From contig NZ_JAASRW010000001.1 in assembly GCF_011761355.1 (NCBI RefSeq), positions 1,115,867-1,179,866 on the forward strand: a stretch of DNA of 64,000 bases. Reading direction: 5' to 3'. Source of the stretch: Paenibacillus lupini. GTDB lineage: Bacteria > Bacillota > Bacilli > Paenibacillales > Paenibacillaceae. The translations under genes and the position numbers were made by a program. The notes below the pieces were generated by a model. That model worked only from the letters and a program-made list of their open reading frames with translations. It ran no database searches and had not been told where the DNA came from. Below are positions 53,072 through 61,487 of the stretch, one piece after another; the first letter of the stretch is position 1, and each line of letters begins with the position of its first letter.

Positions 53072-53096
53072 AGGCTGCCGACAAATCCGGCAGCCT
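53072..53096 (-). terminator. Terminator of the glycosyltransferase gene
   Basis: AGGCTGCCG and CGGCAGCCT form a 9-bp stem; on the minus strand it is followed by TTTTC. Confidence 0.85.
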
Positions 53097-53119
53097 CTCA
53101 GCATATCGTATTTCCCCAC

Positions 53120-54639
53120 TTACCGTGCATGCTGATAATAAACCGACTCGTACGCGGCCAACTCGTCATCCGCCGAAGGCAAAGGCATTTCTCGGATATT
53201 GCTCTTCAGTGTATTGATCAATTCCGGCTTACGAAGCAACATGCGAAAACGCTCCGCCAAATGACGGGCATCGCCCACGCGGAAGGTATAACCGTTGAGT
53301 CCATCGACGATTTTTTCGGACATTCCGCCTACGTTAGAGGCAATTACAGGCAAATGGGATGCCAACGCTTCATAAAGGGCGAGTGGATAATTCTCGAACC
53401 AGATGGAAGGGACAACGGAGATATCAGCCTCTTGGTAAATGAGCGGGAGATCTGCCTCAGCGTACGTGCCGCGAAATGAAATGCGTCGGTCTCCGGACGC
53501 TATCCGCTGTAGCACTTCCGCGTATTCCGGCTTACCGGAACCATAGAGATGCAGCCTGAGTCGGCGGGAAGGTACCAAAGCCATCGCTTGAAGTAGGATA
53601 TGAACGCCTTTATGCCATTCAGCGATCCACCGTAGACCAACGTCAGTGTGTCGCCGGACCGATATATTTTAGCGTTCGGGACGAGTGTTTCCCTCCGCAT
53701 CCCGTGAGGGAGAACTTCGATCCGAAGTGAAGGCAGCACTTTCTGCGTGTAGGAAGCCAAAAAGGCGGACGGAGAAAAAATGCGCTGCGCGCCTTGAAGC
53801 AGGGGGGCGAGCGTGAGGAGGCGTTCGCTTGCGTACGGAAGCTGGCAATGGGCCATACAGGCCAGCCCGCCTTCCGGCCCGGCACAGAGCTGTTTATCGA
53901 CCCGAACCAAAGTCGTTCGTGGGCATACGGACCAATAATCCGTTAACGTCATGACATAGGGTATTCCCATCCTAAGGGCGGCCTGGACAAACTCGACACC
54001 GCGCATGGTATGTGCGACGTGAATCAAATTCGGCTGTTCCTGGGTCAAGACGGCTTCCGCCCACATCGATAGTCGGGGTTCTTCGACAAGCGATGCCGAT
54101 TGAGCCGGATCCGGTGCTTGGTTCCGGTAGGCGAGTACCGGTACACCATCATAGACGTATTCTATGCTCGCAATTTCGTTCGTGATAATGGCCTCCTCTG
54201 GAAGCTGACCGCAGTAAGTGACTACTTTTACGCGATGGCCGCGTTGCTGCATACTTCTAGCCATATTTAGAACGAATTTTTCGGTTCCGGTGTAGGACTC
54301 CGGGTAAAAGCTATGGACGATATAAAGGATGGACAGCCCTTCACCCAACTGCTGACGATCATTGGGGGGCTGAGCTTCGAAGGGTTGTGCTTCGAGCAGC
54401 TGTAGAGCGGGTACATGAAGAGCTGCAGACGGCGATATAAAGGACTTCTGTCTTCGGCGTGCCGTCTGTTTTCCTCCGGAGCGATGCCTTAAACGCGACG
54501 TTTTCTTCGCGGTTCGGAATCTGCGTTTCGGATATTCCGGTCGGACGGCGCTTCGCCGGGCTTTCTTTGCCGCTTTAGTGGTAGACGAAGGTCGGCTCCG
54601 TTTAACGGTGGCCGAACGGATTTTCCGTTTTCTCTTCAC
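53120..54639 (-). pseudogene. Group 1 glycosyltransferase with single-base frameshift
   Basis: GTG 54639 with GGAGGTG starts a Lys/Arg-rich tail (about 80 aa, KRKRKIRSATVKRSRPSS), then a GT4 fold: ILYIVHSFYPESYTGTEKFV, SPSAFLASYTQKVLP, VYGGSLNGIK. Near 53607 the frame is lost; in the next frame the protein continues with RLRLHLYGSGKPEY, WFENYPLALYEALASHLPVI (donor-site E-x7-E) to 53120. Restoring one G in AAAGCGTTC gives GIKGVHILLQAMALVP, the usual sequence. Hence a one-base deletion, or a sequencing error. Probably a wall or exopolysaccharide enzyme. Confidence 0.82.
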
Positions 54640-55075
54640 AGCACACCTCCGTTAGAAGCTATACTTCTGCAAGCAGCTCGGTTATCATATGTGCGGTTGC
54701 CAGATTAGTCCAGGGCGATGTAGCAATTTTTCTGTCACCGAACTTGCGGAAGAAACGAGAACAGAGTTTGTTTTCGCTGCTGGATGATTCGAAAAGGAGG
54801 AGGACGTTTCAAGTAGATTGACAGTAGGCGAAGATGAACGAAACCGCTTATGAAGTTATTTGAGAGCTTCAAGCCGGGTTAATCTCGTATTGTTATCGAA
54901 TGTTGGGTTCCATTAAAGTTGGAGGATTTGTGAGGTGGGGTTGCACAATTGGAATCCGACGTAGAGGTCTCGCTGCCCTCAAATTTTTTTAACGGTAGGA
55001 CGGCGGGTAAGGACATTGTATAACAGAGGTTGCAATAAACTGCTGCTTTTTTTATTTGTATGTCTAGGCTTATAT
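54640..55075. other. Gene-free region
   Basis: No convincing gene. Contains a degenerate copy of the GTCGCA/TGCGGC terminator at about 55025-55050 (TTGCAATAAACTGCTGC followed by seven T). The rest is unassigned. Confidence 0.5.
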
Positions 55076-55127
55076 AGCTGAACAAATAGCCTCTGGACAT
55101 TTGAGCCTAGCGGCTATTTGTTCAGCT
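55076..55127. repeat. 16-bp perfect inverted repeat
   Basis: AGCTGAACAAATAGCC (55076-55091) and GGCTATTTGTTCAGCT (55112-55127) with a 20-nt loop. No T run, so a terminator role is doubtful; a protein-binding site or a remnant of a mobile element is possible. Confidence 0.85.
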
Positions 55128-55198
55128 AAAGCAAAACTAAAGCATAATGTACTTACATTTCGGGTAAGAGCTATTTACTTGCTTTTTGGTTTTTTTAT

Positions 55199-56020
55199 TC
55201 AATGCAACGAATTGTAATCAAAATCTAAAGGCCTATTTCCTTTCAAATGATTTTCGAACATATCGATGATTTCTAAGAATCGCTCTGCTTCTCTATAAAC
55301 ATGATCAGCAAGCAAAGGGTGAATGATACTCTTAATGCGACAAGCCTCTATAAGATCCCGTGCAGTCTTTTTGAAATCACGAAGACTGACTACAGAAATA
55401 CGATTTTGATCTAAAAATTGACTCAATAGGGGTTTAGTTTGAGACTGTGGCCTCATTGAACTCAAATCTTGAGCTTGCCAAAGCAGAGTATCAAAATCAT
55501 TGCTAAATTCTCGTGCTTGCTCGACTAATTTCCGTTCGGAAGGGTCAAGTAAATGCCCTATGAATTTGGCATGGTCAGCCATGATTTTCAAGAAGAATAC
55601 ATTCTCATCGATAATAGCATCATGAAGTGGCTCCAATTGTCCATTATTTAGTTCAGCGAGGCGATTTCTAAAATAATTAGCCTCTCTACTAGTGTGGTCT
55701 ACTAAAAGAGGGAAGTTATTTCCTCCCGGAAGTTTACAGTGTATTATTAACCCAAGTACCTTCCGTTTAAAAGCCCATATATGAACAGCTGCATTATATA
55801 CTTCTACATTGAATTCCCTGATTTTTTGGAGATCTGTGTTAGCATTATATTGATGAGATTTCGCTTCAATCTGTTCAAATATGGAATAATACCCGTTAGC
55901 TTCTTGAATCAGCTGGGTGTCATCACAACGAAACCCAAGTTTCAGGAAAAGCGAATGCTCTTTCATAATCCTGGACCAGAATCGAACTTCATCTAATGAA
56001 CGCGTTACAAATTCATTCAA
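55199..56020 (-). CDS. DUF2935 family protein
   Basis: A 273-aa all-helical protein with two ferritin-like repeats: VRFWSRIMKEHSLFLKLGF and DENVFFLKIMADHAKFIGHLL each show the E/H spacing of the family, and DHVYREAERFLEII and DHTSREANYFRNRL repeat it. Members in Bacillales may bind metal; function unknown. The start is TTG 56020, 7 nt after GGGAGGGTG; no ATG is available. Stands alone. Confidence 0.88.
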   Translation of the reverse strand: MNEFVTRSLDEVRFWSRIMKEHSLFLKLGFRCDDTQLIQEANGYYSIFEQIEAKSHQYNANTDLQKIREFNVEVYNAAVHIWAFKRKVLGLIIHCKLPGGNNFPLLVDHTSREANYFRNRLAELNNGQLEPLHDAIIDENVFFLKIMADHAKFIGHLLDPSERKLVEQAREFSNDFDTLLWQAQDLSSMRPQSQTKPLLSQFLDQNRISVVSLRDFKKTARDLIEACRIKSIIHPLLADHVYREAERFLEIIDMFENHLKGNRPLDFDYNSLH

Positions 56021-56380
56021 TTGTAGTCACCCTCCCATATTTTCTCCGCCTTATGAGATTTATGTCAGGTCAGCATTGTCCAATGACATAAGATTTCCAT
56101 TCGAAAAGCCACAGGTGTACTTTCCTCAGCTGATATTCATGTTGCCTAAATGCAATAAATATTGCTAAAGTAAAAAGAGTTTGTCCGGGATTACAATGCT
56201 CACCTATCGAAAAAACGTTTCTCTAGACCCACATGAACTTCGGCTGATACTATTGAAAAAGTTACAGATCAGCTGAAGGGAGTTTCATGAAAATCTATGG
56301 AGCAACAACAACGTTATGACAATTTAAAAATGGGTGAACGTGGAGCTATTGTTTCTATTGTTGCCTATATTTGTTTATCA

Positions 56381-56857
56381 GTACGTTGGTTGGACATTCG
56401 GTTTTCCGAATATCATTCTGTATTCAAAGACTGGACTTGTAAACGATCATTGGCAACTCTCAAAACCATTCCATGCACACAGGATCTCGAGAACTATAGA
56501 GTACCGGATGTCATTGACGCCTGGAGAGTGCATATGCAGCGAGCTGGGGGCTTAACAGGGCTTGAGAAGGCTGCACAACTTATCGCACAAGCGAAATGTA
56601 GTGTCGGAGAACAAGCAGCGAAGAAGCAAAAGCAGATTTAAGACGGCTCATCGAAGAATTTGAGCGTGTAACTACGATGTTTGAACAGATTGAAAGGGAC
56701 ATCGAAGTACTGCTTTCAGAGATTCCTATGGCGGAAAAAACAGCAATCCATATTTAAGCTCATAGGAAAGCTGGCAAGAATTCTAGTCGGTATTGTTCAA
56801 CGGGGAGAAAAGTTCACACCAGAGAAAACCGTCTTGACCTGGTCAGAAGTAGCTTAA
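56381..56857 (+). pseudogene. IS110-family transposase remnant
   Basis: WLDIRFSEYHSVFKDW, VIDAWRVHMQRAGGLTGLEKA and IAQAKCSVG belong to the middle of an IS110 transposase. After TAA 56639 the same protein resumes as RLIEEFERVTTMFEQIERD to MAEK, then jumps near 56740 to QQSIFKLIGKLARILVGIV and ends at 56857. The RuvC-like N-terminal half is gone and the Tnp20 serine part is deleted, so it cannot be active. Confidence 0.85.
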
Positions 56858-56883
56858 ATTAAGAAGTAATCACTTATATTATT

Positions 56884-57123
56884 GACTCATTCGCGGGATT
56901 TCACAAAGAAAGCACGGAGGACCGAATTCGTCTCCCTTAAGGGCTATGGCTATCGGTCTCCACACCTTGGACAGGTATACGAAGGAATGTAAGGGCATTG
57001 ACCCATTGAGTTGTGGGAGGGTGAACCTCCAAGGATTGTGTGGGGTATGCGTGCAGTAGAGACAGTCTGGGGAATATTTTCTGGACATGATCCAAGGTGA
57101 CGAAATCCTGCGAATGAGTGAGT
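56884..57123. mobile_element. IS110 non-coding end bracketed by inverted repeats
   Basis: GACTCATTCGCGGGATTTC (56884-56902) and GAAATCCTGCGAATGAGTG (57102-57120) are inverted repeats (one mismatch in the core) around about 200 nt without a gene, directly behind the transposase remnant. The same layout is at 62916-63237 beside the other IS110 copy. In IS110-type elements such ends encode the bridge RNA. Confidence 0.6.
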
Positions 57124-57182
57124 ATATGTGAGATAAACCATTAAAAACGAGGGACGGAGAACATTAGCTCAACAAATACACT

Positions 57183-57215
57183 ACGGCAGCTCACACATGA
57201 TGAGCTGCCGTTTTC
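57183..57215 (+). terminator. Intrinsic terminator
   Basis: ACGGCAGCTCA (57183-57193) with TGAGCTGCCGT (57201-57211), then TTTC. Confidence 0.88.
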
Positions 57216-57310
57216 TCAACAAAGGGCAGGATAGTGGAATAAAAAGGGGGAAATGTTTAGAGGCTATCGAATTAATCAATCAAGAGTAAAACGAATAGTA
57301 GGAGGCGATT

Positions 57311-58090
57311 ATGTTGAATGAGTCTGTTTTAGATTTTTATGATGGCCTAGCTGAAGATTACCATCTTATTTTCGCTGATTGGCATAATGCTGCTTCTTGG
57401 CAAGGTGAGGTTTTAAGCAAATTCATTCATTCAAAATACCCGAGTCTTAGTAAAGAGGGGGCCACGCTTTTAGACTGTTCCTGTGGTATTGGTACACAAG
57501 CAATAGGGTTGGCTAATCACGGATTTAAAGTAACGGGTACTGATTTAAGTCCAGTATCAATAGAAAGAGCAACAAAAGAGGCAGAGTCTCTAGGAGTTGA
57601 AATCAACTTTGGGGTAGCTGATTTCCGTTCATTAGAAAGAGATGTTTCCGGAGTTTATGATGTTGTTCTTTCCGCTGATAATGCAGTCCCACACCTTTTG
57701 ACAGATGAAGATTTATGCCTGGCTGTAAGCAACATGTATTCAAAAATCAGAAATGATGGCATGCTTCTCATAACAATAAGGGATTATAATGAGTTGATAA
57801 AAGACAAACCTAGAGCTACAGAGCCGCGTATTTTCGAAAAGGGCAATCGAATTGTATTTCAGGTTTGGGATTGGGCAGATGACGCGAAAACTTATCAGAT
57901 AAATCATTTTTTATTACAAGAAATTAATGGACAATGGATAACAAAGCATAACAAATCGAGATATAGAGTTTTATTAAGAGAGGAATTTACCCATATGTTG
58001 AGTGCGGCTGGGTTCTCAGATATCGAATGGTCTATGCCCTCAGAAACAGGTTATTACCAGCCTGTTGTAACTGCTCGAAAAAAAGTGTAG
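57311..58090 (+). CDS. Class I SAM-dependent methyltransferase
   Basis: A 259-aa methyltransferase. Motif I LLDCSCGIGTQAIGLANHG, motif II TGTDLSPVSIERA, and DVVLSADNAVPHLL as motif IV region. GTAGGAGGC precedes ATG 57311 (position 57302-57308). Related to glycine/sarcosine or small-molecule methyltransferases; substrate unknown. Followed by a GAGCAG hairpin terminator. Confidence 0.88.
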   Translation: MLNESVLDFYDGLAEDYHLIFADWHNAASWQGEVLSKFIHSKYPSLSKEGATLLDCSCGIGTQAIGLANHGFKVTGTDLSPVSIERATKEAESLGVEINFGVADFRSLERDVSGVYDVVLSADNAVPHLLTDEDLCLAVSNMYSKIRNDGMLLITIRDYNELIKDKPRATEPRIFEKGNRIVFQVWDWADDAKTYQINHFLLQEINGQWITKHNKSRYRVLLREEFTHMLSAAGFSDIEWSMPSETGYYQPVVTARKKV

Positions 58091-58128
58091 TTTGAGCTAA
58101 CTGGGAACGTTAATTCAAAACCCATTCA

Positions 58129-58164
58129 GGAGCAGTTCGCCACCACGGCAGCCTGCTCTTTTTG
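58129..58164 (+). terminator. Terminator in a dispersed repeat
   Basis: GAGCAG (58130-58135) with CTGCTC (58153-58158) and TTTTT. The left arm lies in the AGGAGCAGTTYGCC repeat seen at 23044 and 61332; AGCTAACTGGGAACG upstream is also repeated at 52145. Confidence 0.75.
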
Positions 58165-58175
58165 TCATTAAGCTG

Positions 58176-58206
58176 TTGGGCAGGATATTTCCAATATCTG
58201 TATAAT
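58176..58206 (+). promoter_or_regulatory. Promoter with 15-bp palindrome in a 19-nt spacer
   Basis: -35 TTGGGC (58176-58181), 19 nt, -10 TATAAT (58201-58206). The spacer contains the perfect palindrome GATATTTCCAATATC (58184-58198). Position and spacer length suggest a MerR-type or repressor-bound promoter for the truncated gene behind it. Confidence 0.6.
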
Positions 58207-58249
58207 TAAGTATTGAGGTAGCTGTTACTCCTAAGAGGAGGTTTTTGAA

Positions 58250-58390
58250 ATGACGGAAAGAAACGGATGGGACGGGACCGAAGAATCAAGAAGGATAATT
58301 GAGACTTTGTTGGATTGGCTGCCATCTCGGACGATTGCCGTCTCGGATAGCTCCCTCGAAATGATTCAGTCTCCTCACTCAGACTCATAA
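58250..58390 (+). pseudogene. Gene start cut by an IS110 end
   Basis: AGAGGAGG and ATG 58250 open TERNGWDGTEESRRIIETL and about 33 native codons; at 58349 the sequence becomes AGCTCCCTCGAAATGATTCA, identical to the IS110 end at 62884, and the frame stops at 58388. The original gene is not recognised; it lost its 3' part. Confidence 0.6.
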
Positions 58391-58405
58391 ATTCGCAGAA
58401 TTTCA
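58349..58405. mobile_element. IS110 end fragment
   Basis: AGCTCCCTCGAAATGATTCA, then TCCTCACTCAGACTCAT-AATTCGCAG-ATTTCA, matching 62884-62939 with few changes. Only the terminal part remains here. Confidence 0.75.
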
Positions 58406-58443
58406 CGCCTGTGGTTAGTATGAAGAAGGGACTATAAATTCAC

Positions 58444-58492
58444 TTGACATGGAAAAATTTATAATTTATGATTAGCTCAACGAACGTTTAGT
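58444..58492 (+). promoter_or_regulatory. tetR promoter and operator
   Basis: -35 TTGACA (58444-58449), 17-nt spacer, -10 TATGAT (58467-58472). GCTCAACGAACGTTTAGT (58475-58492) covers the start point. It matches the box ACTCAACGAACGTTCAGT at 59157 upstream of the monooxygenase. Confidence 0.8.
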
Positions 58493-59132
58493 GAAAGAAA
58501 GAAGGGGGATTGTTGTCATCACTGGTAGAAAGACGAACCGCGATCTCTTGGCGGAAGAGAGGAGACAGCAGATCCTCGATATCGCTAGGCGGCTTTTCGC
58601 GGAGAAGGGGTTTCATGCGACTTCCATGCGAGAATTGAATAAAGAGATTGGCATGGCCGAGGCGCTGACGTATCATTATTTTCCTGGCGGCAAGCAGGAA
58701 ATTTTACAGGCTGTATTGCAAAATGCACAAGAAAAGCGGATGGCCAACATTCTTACGTCGTTTGCAAGTACATTTCGTAATGATGTGCCACTGCGGGAAG
58801 TGTTGCTGAATGCGATTCACGGCTTCAACGAGCGGTTTATGAACGACAAGGAATACTTTCAGATTTTGATCCGTGAACGTAACATGATGGAGAACGAGCA
58901 ATTGGAATGGTTAAATCGTATGGCTGAACAGCCCTCAGATGCATTAATCAGTTTTTTGAAGAGGCGTGCGGAACTTGGCGAGATCCGTCAGATGGATTTT
59001 GAAATGGCGTCGTCTCAGCTAATCTCTCATGCGGCGATCGGTGCCTTCCAATATATTTTATTTGGCAAAGAACGAAATTCTGCACAGCTGGAGCGAATGG
59101 TCGACTTCTATGTCAAGATGTGGTCCGTATAG
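58491..59132 (+). CDS. TetR-family regulator of the adjacent monooxygenase
   Basis: A TetR protein of about 200 aa: RQQILDIARRLFAEKGFHATSMRELNKEIGMAEALTYHYFPGGKQEIL is the HTH, followed by a helical ligand domain. The start is a puzzle: GTG 58491 lies inside the operator, near the predicted transcript start, without ribosome site; GAAGGGGG (58501-58508) is well placed for ATC 58518, and no normal in-frame start follows. A small lesion or a rare start is possible. Operators of one type precede it and the FAD monooxygenase gene. Confidence 0.85.
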   Translation: MKERRGIVVITGRKTNRDLLAEERRQQILDIARRLFAEKGFHATSMRELNKEIGMAEALTYHYFPGGKQEILQAVLQNAQEKRMANILTSFASTFRNDVPLREVLLNAIHGFNERFMNDKEYFQILIRERNMMENEQLEWLNRMAEQPSDALISFLKRRAELGEIRQMDFEMASSQLISHAAIGAFQYILFGKERNSAQLERMVDFYVKMWSV

Positions 59133-59156
59133 GGCCCGTTCTTTTTTGTTCATTTA

Positions 59157-59174
59157 ACTCAACGAACGTTCAGT
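59157..59174 (+). promoter_or_regulatory. TetR operator before the monooxygenase gene
   Basis: ACTCAACGAACGTTCAGT fits the interrupted palindrome ACTnAACGnnCGTTnAGT, and 16 of 18 bases match the box at 58475-58492. Confidence 0.8.
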
Positions 59175-59305
59175 TAGTTAAATTTCTAATAGACACTTTT
59201 CCTGCGATCGTCATTATGTCAAGGGTTTGCGTTAATGTAAAATTCTCACCCAGTAAAGCCTGAATATATTCAGTTCATATACCAATAACATTGGAGGAAA
59301 ACACT

Positions 59306-60925
59306 ATGAAAAAACAAAAATATCCTGTATTGATCGTTGGCGGAGGATTGGTCGGTTTATCAACAGCCTTGTTTTTAAGTCATCACAACATTGCTTATTG
59401 CGTGATTGAGCGGCATCATGGAACATCTATTCATCCCAAAGCACGTGGGATCAATACACGGTCGATGGAGTTGTTTCGCCCTTTTCAGATCGAAGAGCAG
59501 ATTCGTACAGCAGGTGCAGCCTTAAGCAAAGGTGGCGGTGGACTGCTCGAAGCAAATACATTACTTGAAGCAGATTTCTCAACCATGAAAGACTTGATTC
59601 AACAGCTTGTCGCTGTAAATGAACAACTTAGCCCGACGCGTGGTAGTTTTACGACCCAAGATTTAATGGAACCAATCTTATTGCAGGCGATTCAAGAACG
59701 TCAAGCGGATGTCCAATTTAATAGGGAATTGGTTTCATTTACTCAGGATGAACAAGGGGTTACAGCAGTCATCCAGAATCGTGTAACAGGCATTCGCGAA
59801 ACGATCCACGCGCAATATTTGATCGCAGCCGATGGTGCCAATAGTCGGATTCGCCAAGTATTAGGGATCCAAATGAACGGACGCGGAACGCTTAGCTATA
59901 ATATGAACTTGTATTTTCGGGCTAATTTGAAACCATATGTCGAGGGTCGCGAGTTTAGCATTTGTAATATTAATCATCCAGAGGCGACAGGGACGTTGGT
60001 ATCGATAAATAATGACAATCTTTGGACCTTCCATGTGACTTTCGATCCGACCAAGGGAGAAAGCTTGAGTGATTTCCCTAATAAACGCTGTATTCAGTTG
60101 ATCCGTAAGGCAGTGGGTAATCCTGAGCTCGATGTGGAGATGATCAGTGTCCTTCCTTGGGAAGCTGCGGTAAAGGTGGCAGATCAGTTTCAAGTCGGTC
60201 GTACCTTTTTAGTCGGGGATGCGGCGCATCTCATGCCACCTACTGGAGGATTTGGCGGAAACTCAGGGATTGCAGATGGACATAATTTAGCTTGGAAATT
60301 AGCTGCTGTTCTAAAAGGCATGGCCGCGCCTGAGCTCTTAAGCACGTATGAGATCGAACGAAAAGCAGTTTCTCACTTTACCACCGAACAAGCTGGTCTG
60401 ATCGCGAATACAGGACAGCTTAATATGGTTAGTAAAAAAGAGAGCAAAGCTCCCGTTACTAATAATAATCATGTCATTATGCGGTACCAATATCGTTCAT
60501 CAGCAGTTATCGCCGAGCACTTTGATTCAGAGAGCAGCTTATCACCTTATGTCGAACAGCTTGATGGAAAACCTGGTACACGTGCTCCCCATCTCTGGTT
60601 AGAACGAAATGGACACCCCATTTCCACCATTGATATTTTCAACAAAAACTTTGTCCTTTTAGCTGATGAATACAGCACATGGATCCATACAGCACAATAT
60701 GTGGCTGCTGATTTTAACAACCTAACAATCGATATATTCACCATTGGTCCGACAGGAAGCTTACAAGATCCTGAAAACCGGTGGCACAAAATCTATCGGA
60801 TCCCAGCAGGTGGAGCCGTACTCATCCGCCCAGACGGTTTTGTCGCTTGGCGCTCTGGGCAGGTAGAAAATTCAATTGAGACATTGTCATCCGTGATGAA
60901 ACAACTGTTATCTTTAGAAAAATAA
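59306..60925 (+). CDS. FAD-dependent monooxygenase (PheA/TfdB-type hydroxylase)
   Basis: A 539-aa flavoprotein: LIVGGGLVGLSTALFLSHH (GxGxxG), the IAADGANSRIRQ motif (DG fingerprint) and GDAAHLMPPTGGFGGNSGIADGHNLAWKL (GD motif), with a C-terminal thioredoxin-like domain (FNKNFVLLADEYS). These enzymes hydroxylate phenols and also antibiotics. ATG 59306 has GGAGG 8 nt upstream; TTG 59291 lies in that site. A TetR box lies 132 nt upstream and tetR is adjacent, so it is an inducible detoxification or degradation unit. Substrate unknown. Confidence 0.92.
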   Translation: MKKQKYPVLIVGGGLVGLSTALFLSHHNIAYCVIERHHGTSIHPKARGINTRSMELFRPFQIEEQIRTAGAALSKGGGGLLEANTLLEADFSTMKDLIQQLVAVNEQLSPTRGSFTTQDLMEPILLQAIQERQADVQFNRELVSFTQDEQGVTAVIQNRVTGIRETIHAQYLIAADGANSRIRQVLGIQMNGRGTLSYNMNLYFRANLKPYVEGREFSICNINHPEATGTLVSINNDNLWTFHVTFDPTKGESLSDFPNKRCIQLIRKAVGNPELDVEMISVLPWEAAVKVADQFQVGRTFLVGDAAHLMPPTGGFGGNSGIADGHNLAWKLAAVLKGMAAPELLSTYEIERKAVSHFTTEQAGLIANTGQLNMVSKKESKAPVTNNNHVIMRYQYRSSAVIAEHFDSESSLSPYVEQLDGKPGTRAPHLWLERNGHPISTIDIFNKNFVLLADEYSTWIHTAQYVAADFNNLTIDIFTIGPTGSLQDPENRWHKIYRIPAGGAVLIRPDGFVAWRSGQVENSIETLSSVMKQLLSLEK

Positions 60926-60934
60926 TAATTAGAT

Positions 60935-61289
60935 TTGAGTGGTCAGGGGTAGTTTATTGCAACGGCAGGCGTGTTGCGGAGGCCCTGGGGGATAACACGG
61001 ATATGTTCATGATTGTTGTGAACGAAGGAACGGTAGGGAAAATTAGAGTGAGCCGGGAAGAGGGCAAGCGTGGATTTATGGATTTGCCATTCTGCCAGAA
61101 TACCAAGGCAAAGGAATAGGCAGAAAAGTGTTGCGCCGAGTCATTAATGAGCAAAGCTCGGCCGGATACTCTTTACACTTAGATGTCGAAACGAAAAACG
61201 ATCATGCTCTAGGGTTATATGAATCAGTTGGATTCAAAGCAGTACATGCACAAGATTACTATACGTATCAACCAAGTTTCTCAAATTGA
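60935..61289 (+). pseudogene. GNAT acetyltransferase relic, truncated and frameshifted
   Basis: NTDMFMIVVNEGTVGKIRVSREEGK changes frame near 61068 and continues with ILPEYQGKGIGRKVLRRVI (acetyl-CoA loop) and LHLDVETKNDHALGLYESVGFKAVH, ending at TGA 61287. One missing G in AAGCGTGG explains the shift. The gene start is absent; the fragment begins right behind the monooxygenase stop. Confidence 0.78.
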
Positions 61290-61302
61290 ATGTTCGATTG
61301 CG

Positions 61303-61413
61303 TAAACGAGAACGATAGTTAAGAGCGATCCAGGAGCAGTTTGCCGCCGCGGCAGCAACTGTGGGAGGACAAGAACATAGAAACATTAGAATCCGCGTAT
61401 TCCGCGGTTTTTT
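61303..61413. repeat. Composite intergenic repeat with terminator
   Basis: Contains GAGAACGATAGTTAAGAGCG, AGGAGCAGTTTGCCGCCG, GACAAGAACAT and the hairpin AATCCGCG/CGCGGTT (61390-61409) with TTTTTTT. Each part recurs singly elsewhere in the window (23044, 41000, 58129, 62720). Confidence 0.65.
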
Positions 61414-61423
61414 TATTTTATGG

Positions 61424-61487
61424 ATACAACTTTGTGTCCTTTCTAAAAGACAAGAAGTTGTATAGCTTTCCTATAAAGGACACAAAG
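61424..61487. repeat. Two overlapping inverted repeats
   Basis: CTTTGTGTCCTTT (61430-61442) and AAAGGACACAAAG (61475-61487) are perfect 13-bp arms; ATACAACTT (61424-61432) and AAGTTGTAT (61455-61463) are 9-bp arms that overlap the first set. Only one of the two hairpins can form at a time. Confidence 0.8.

Noticed and set aside
56879..57141. Minus-strand frames of 60-70 codons after the transposase remnant
   Set aside because: They fall in the IS110 non-coding end and are conserved with 62916-63237 as DNA, not as protein.
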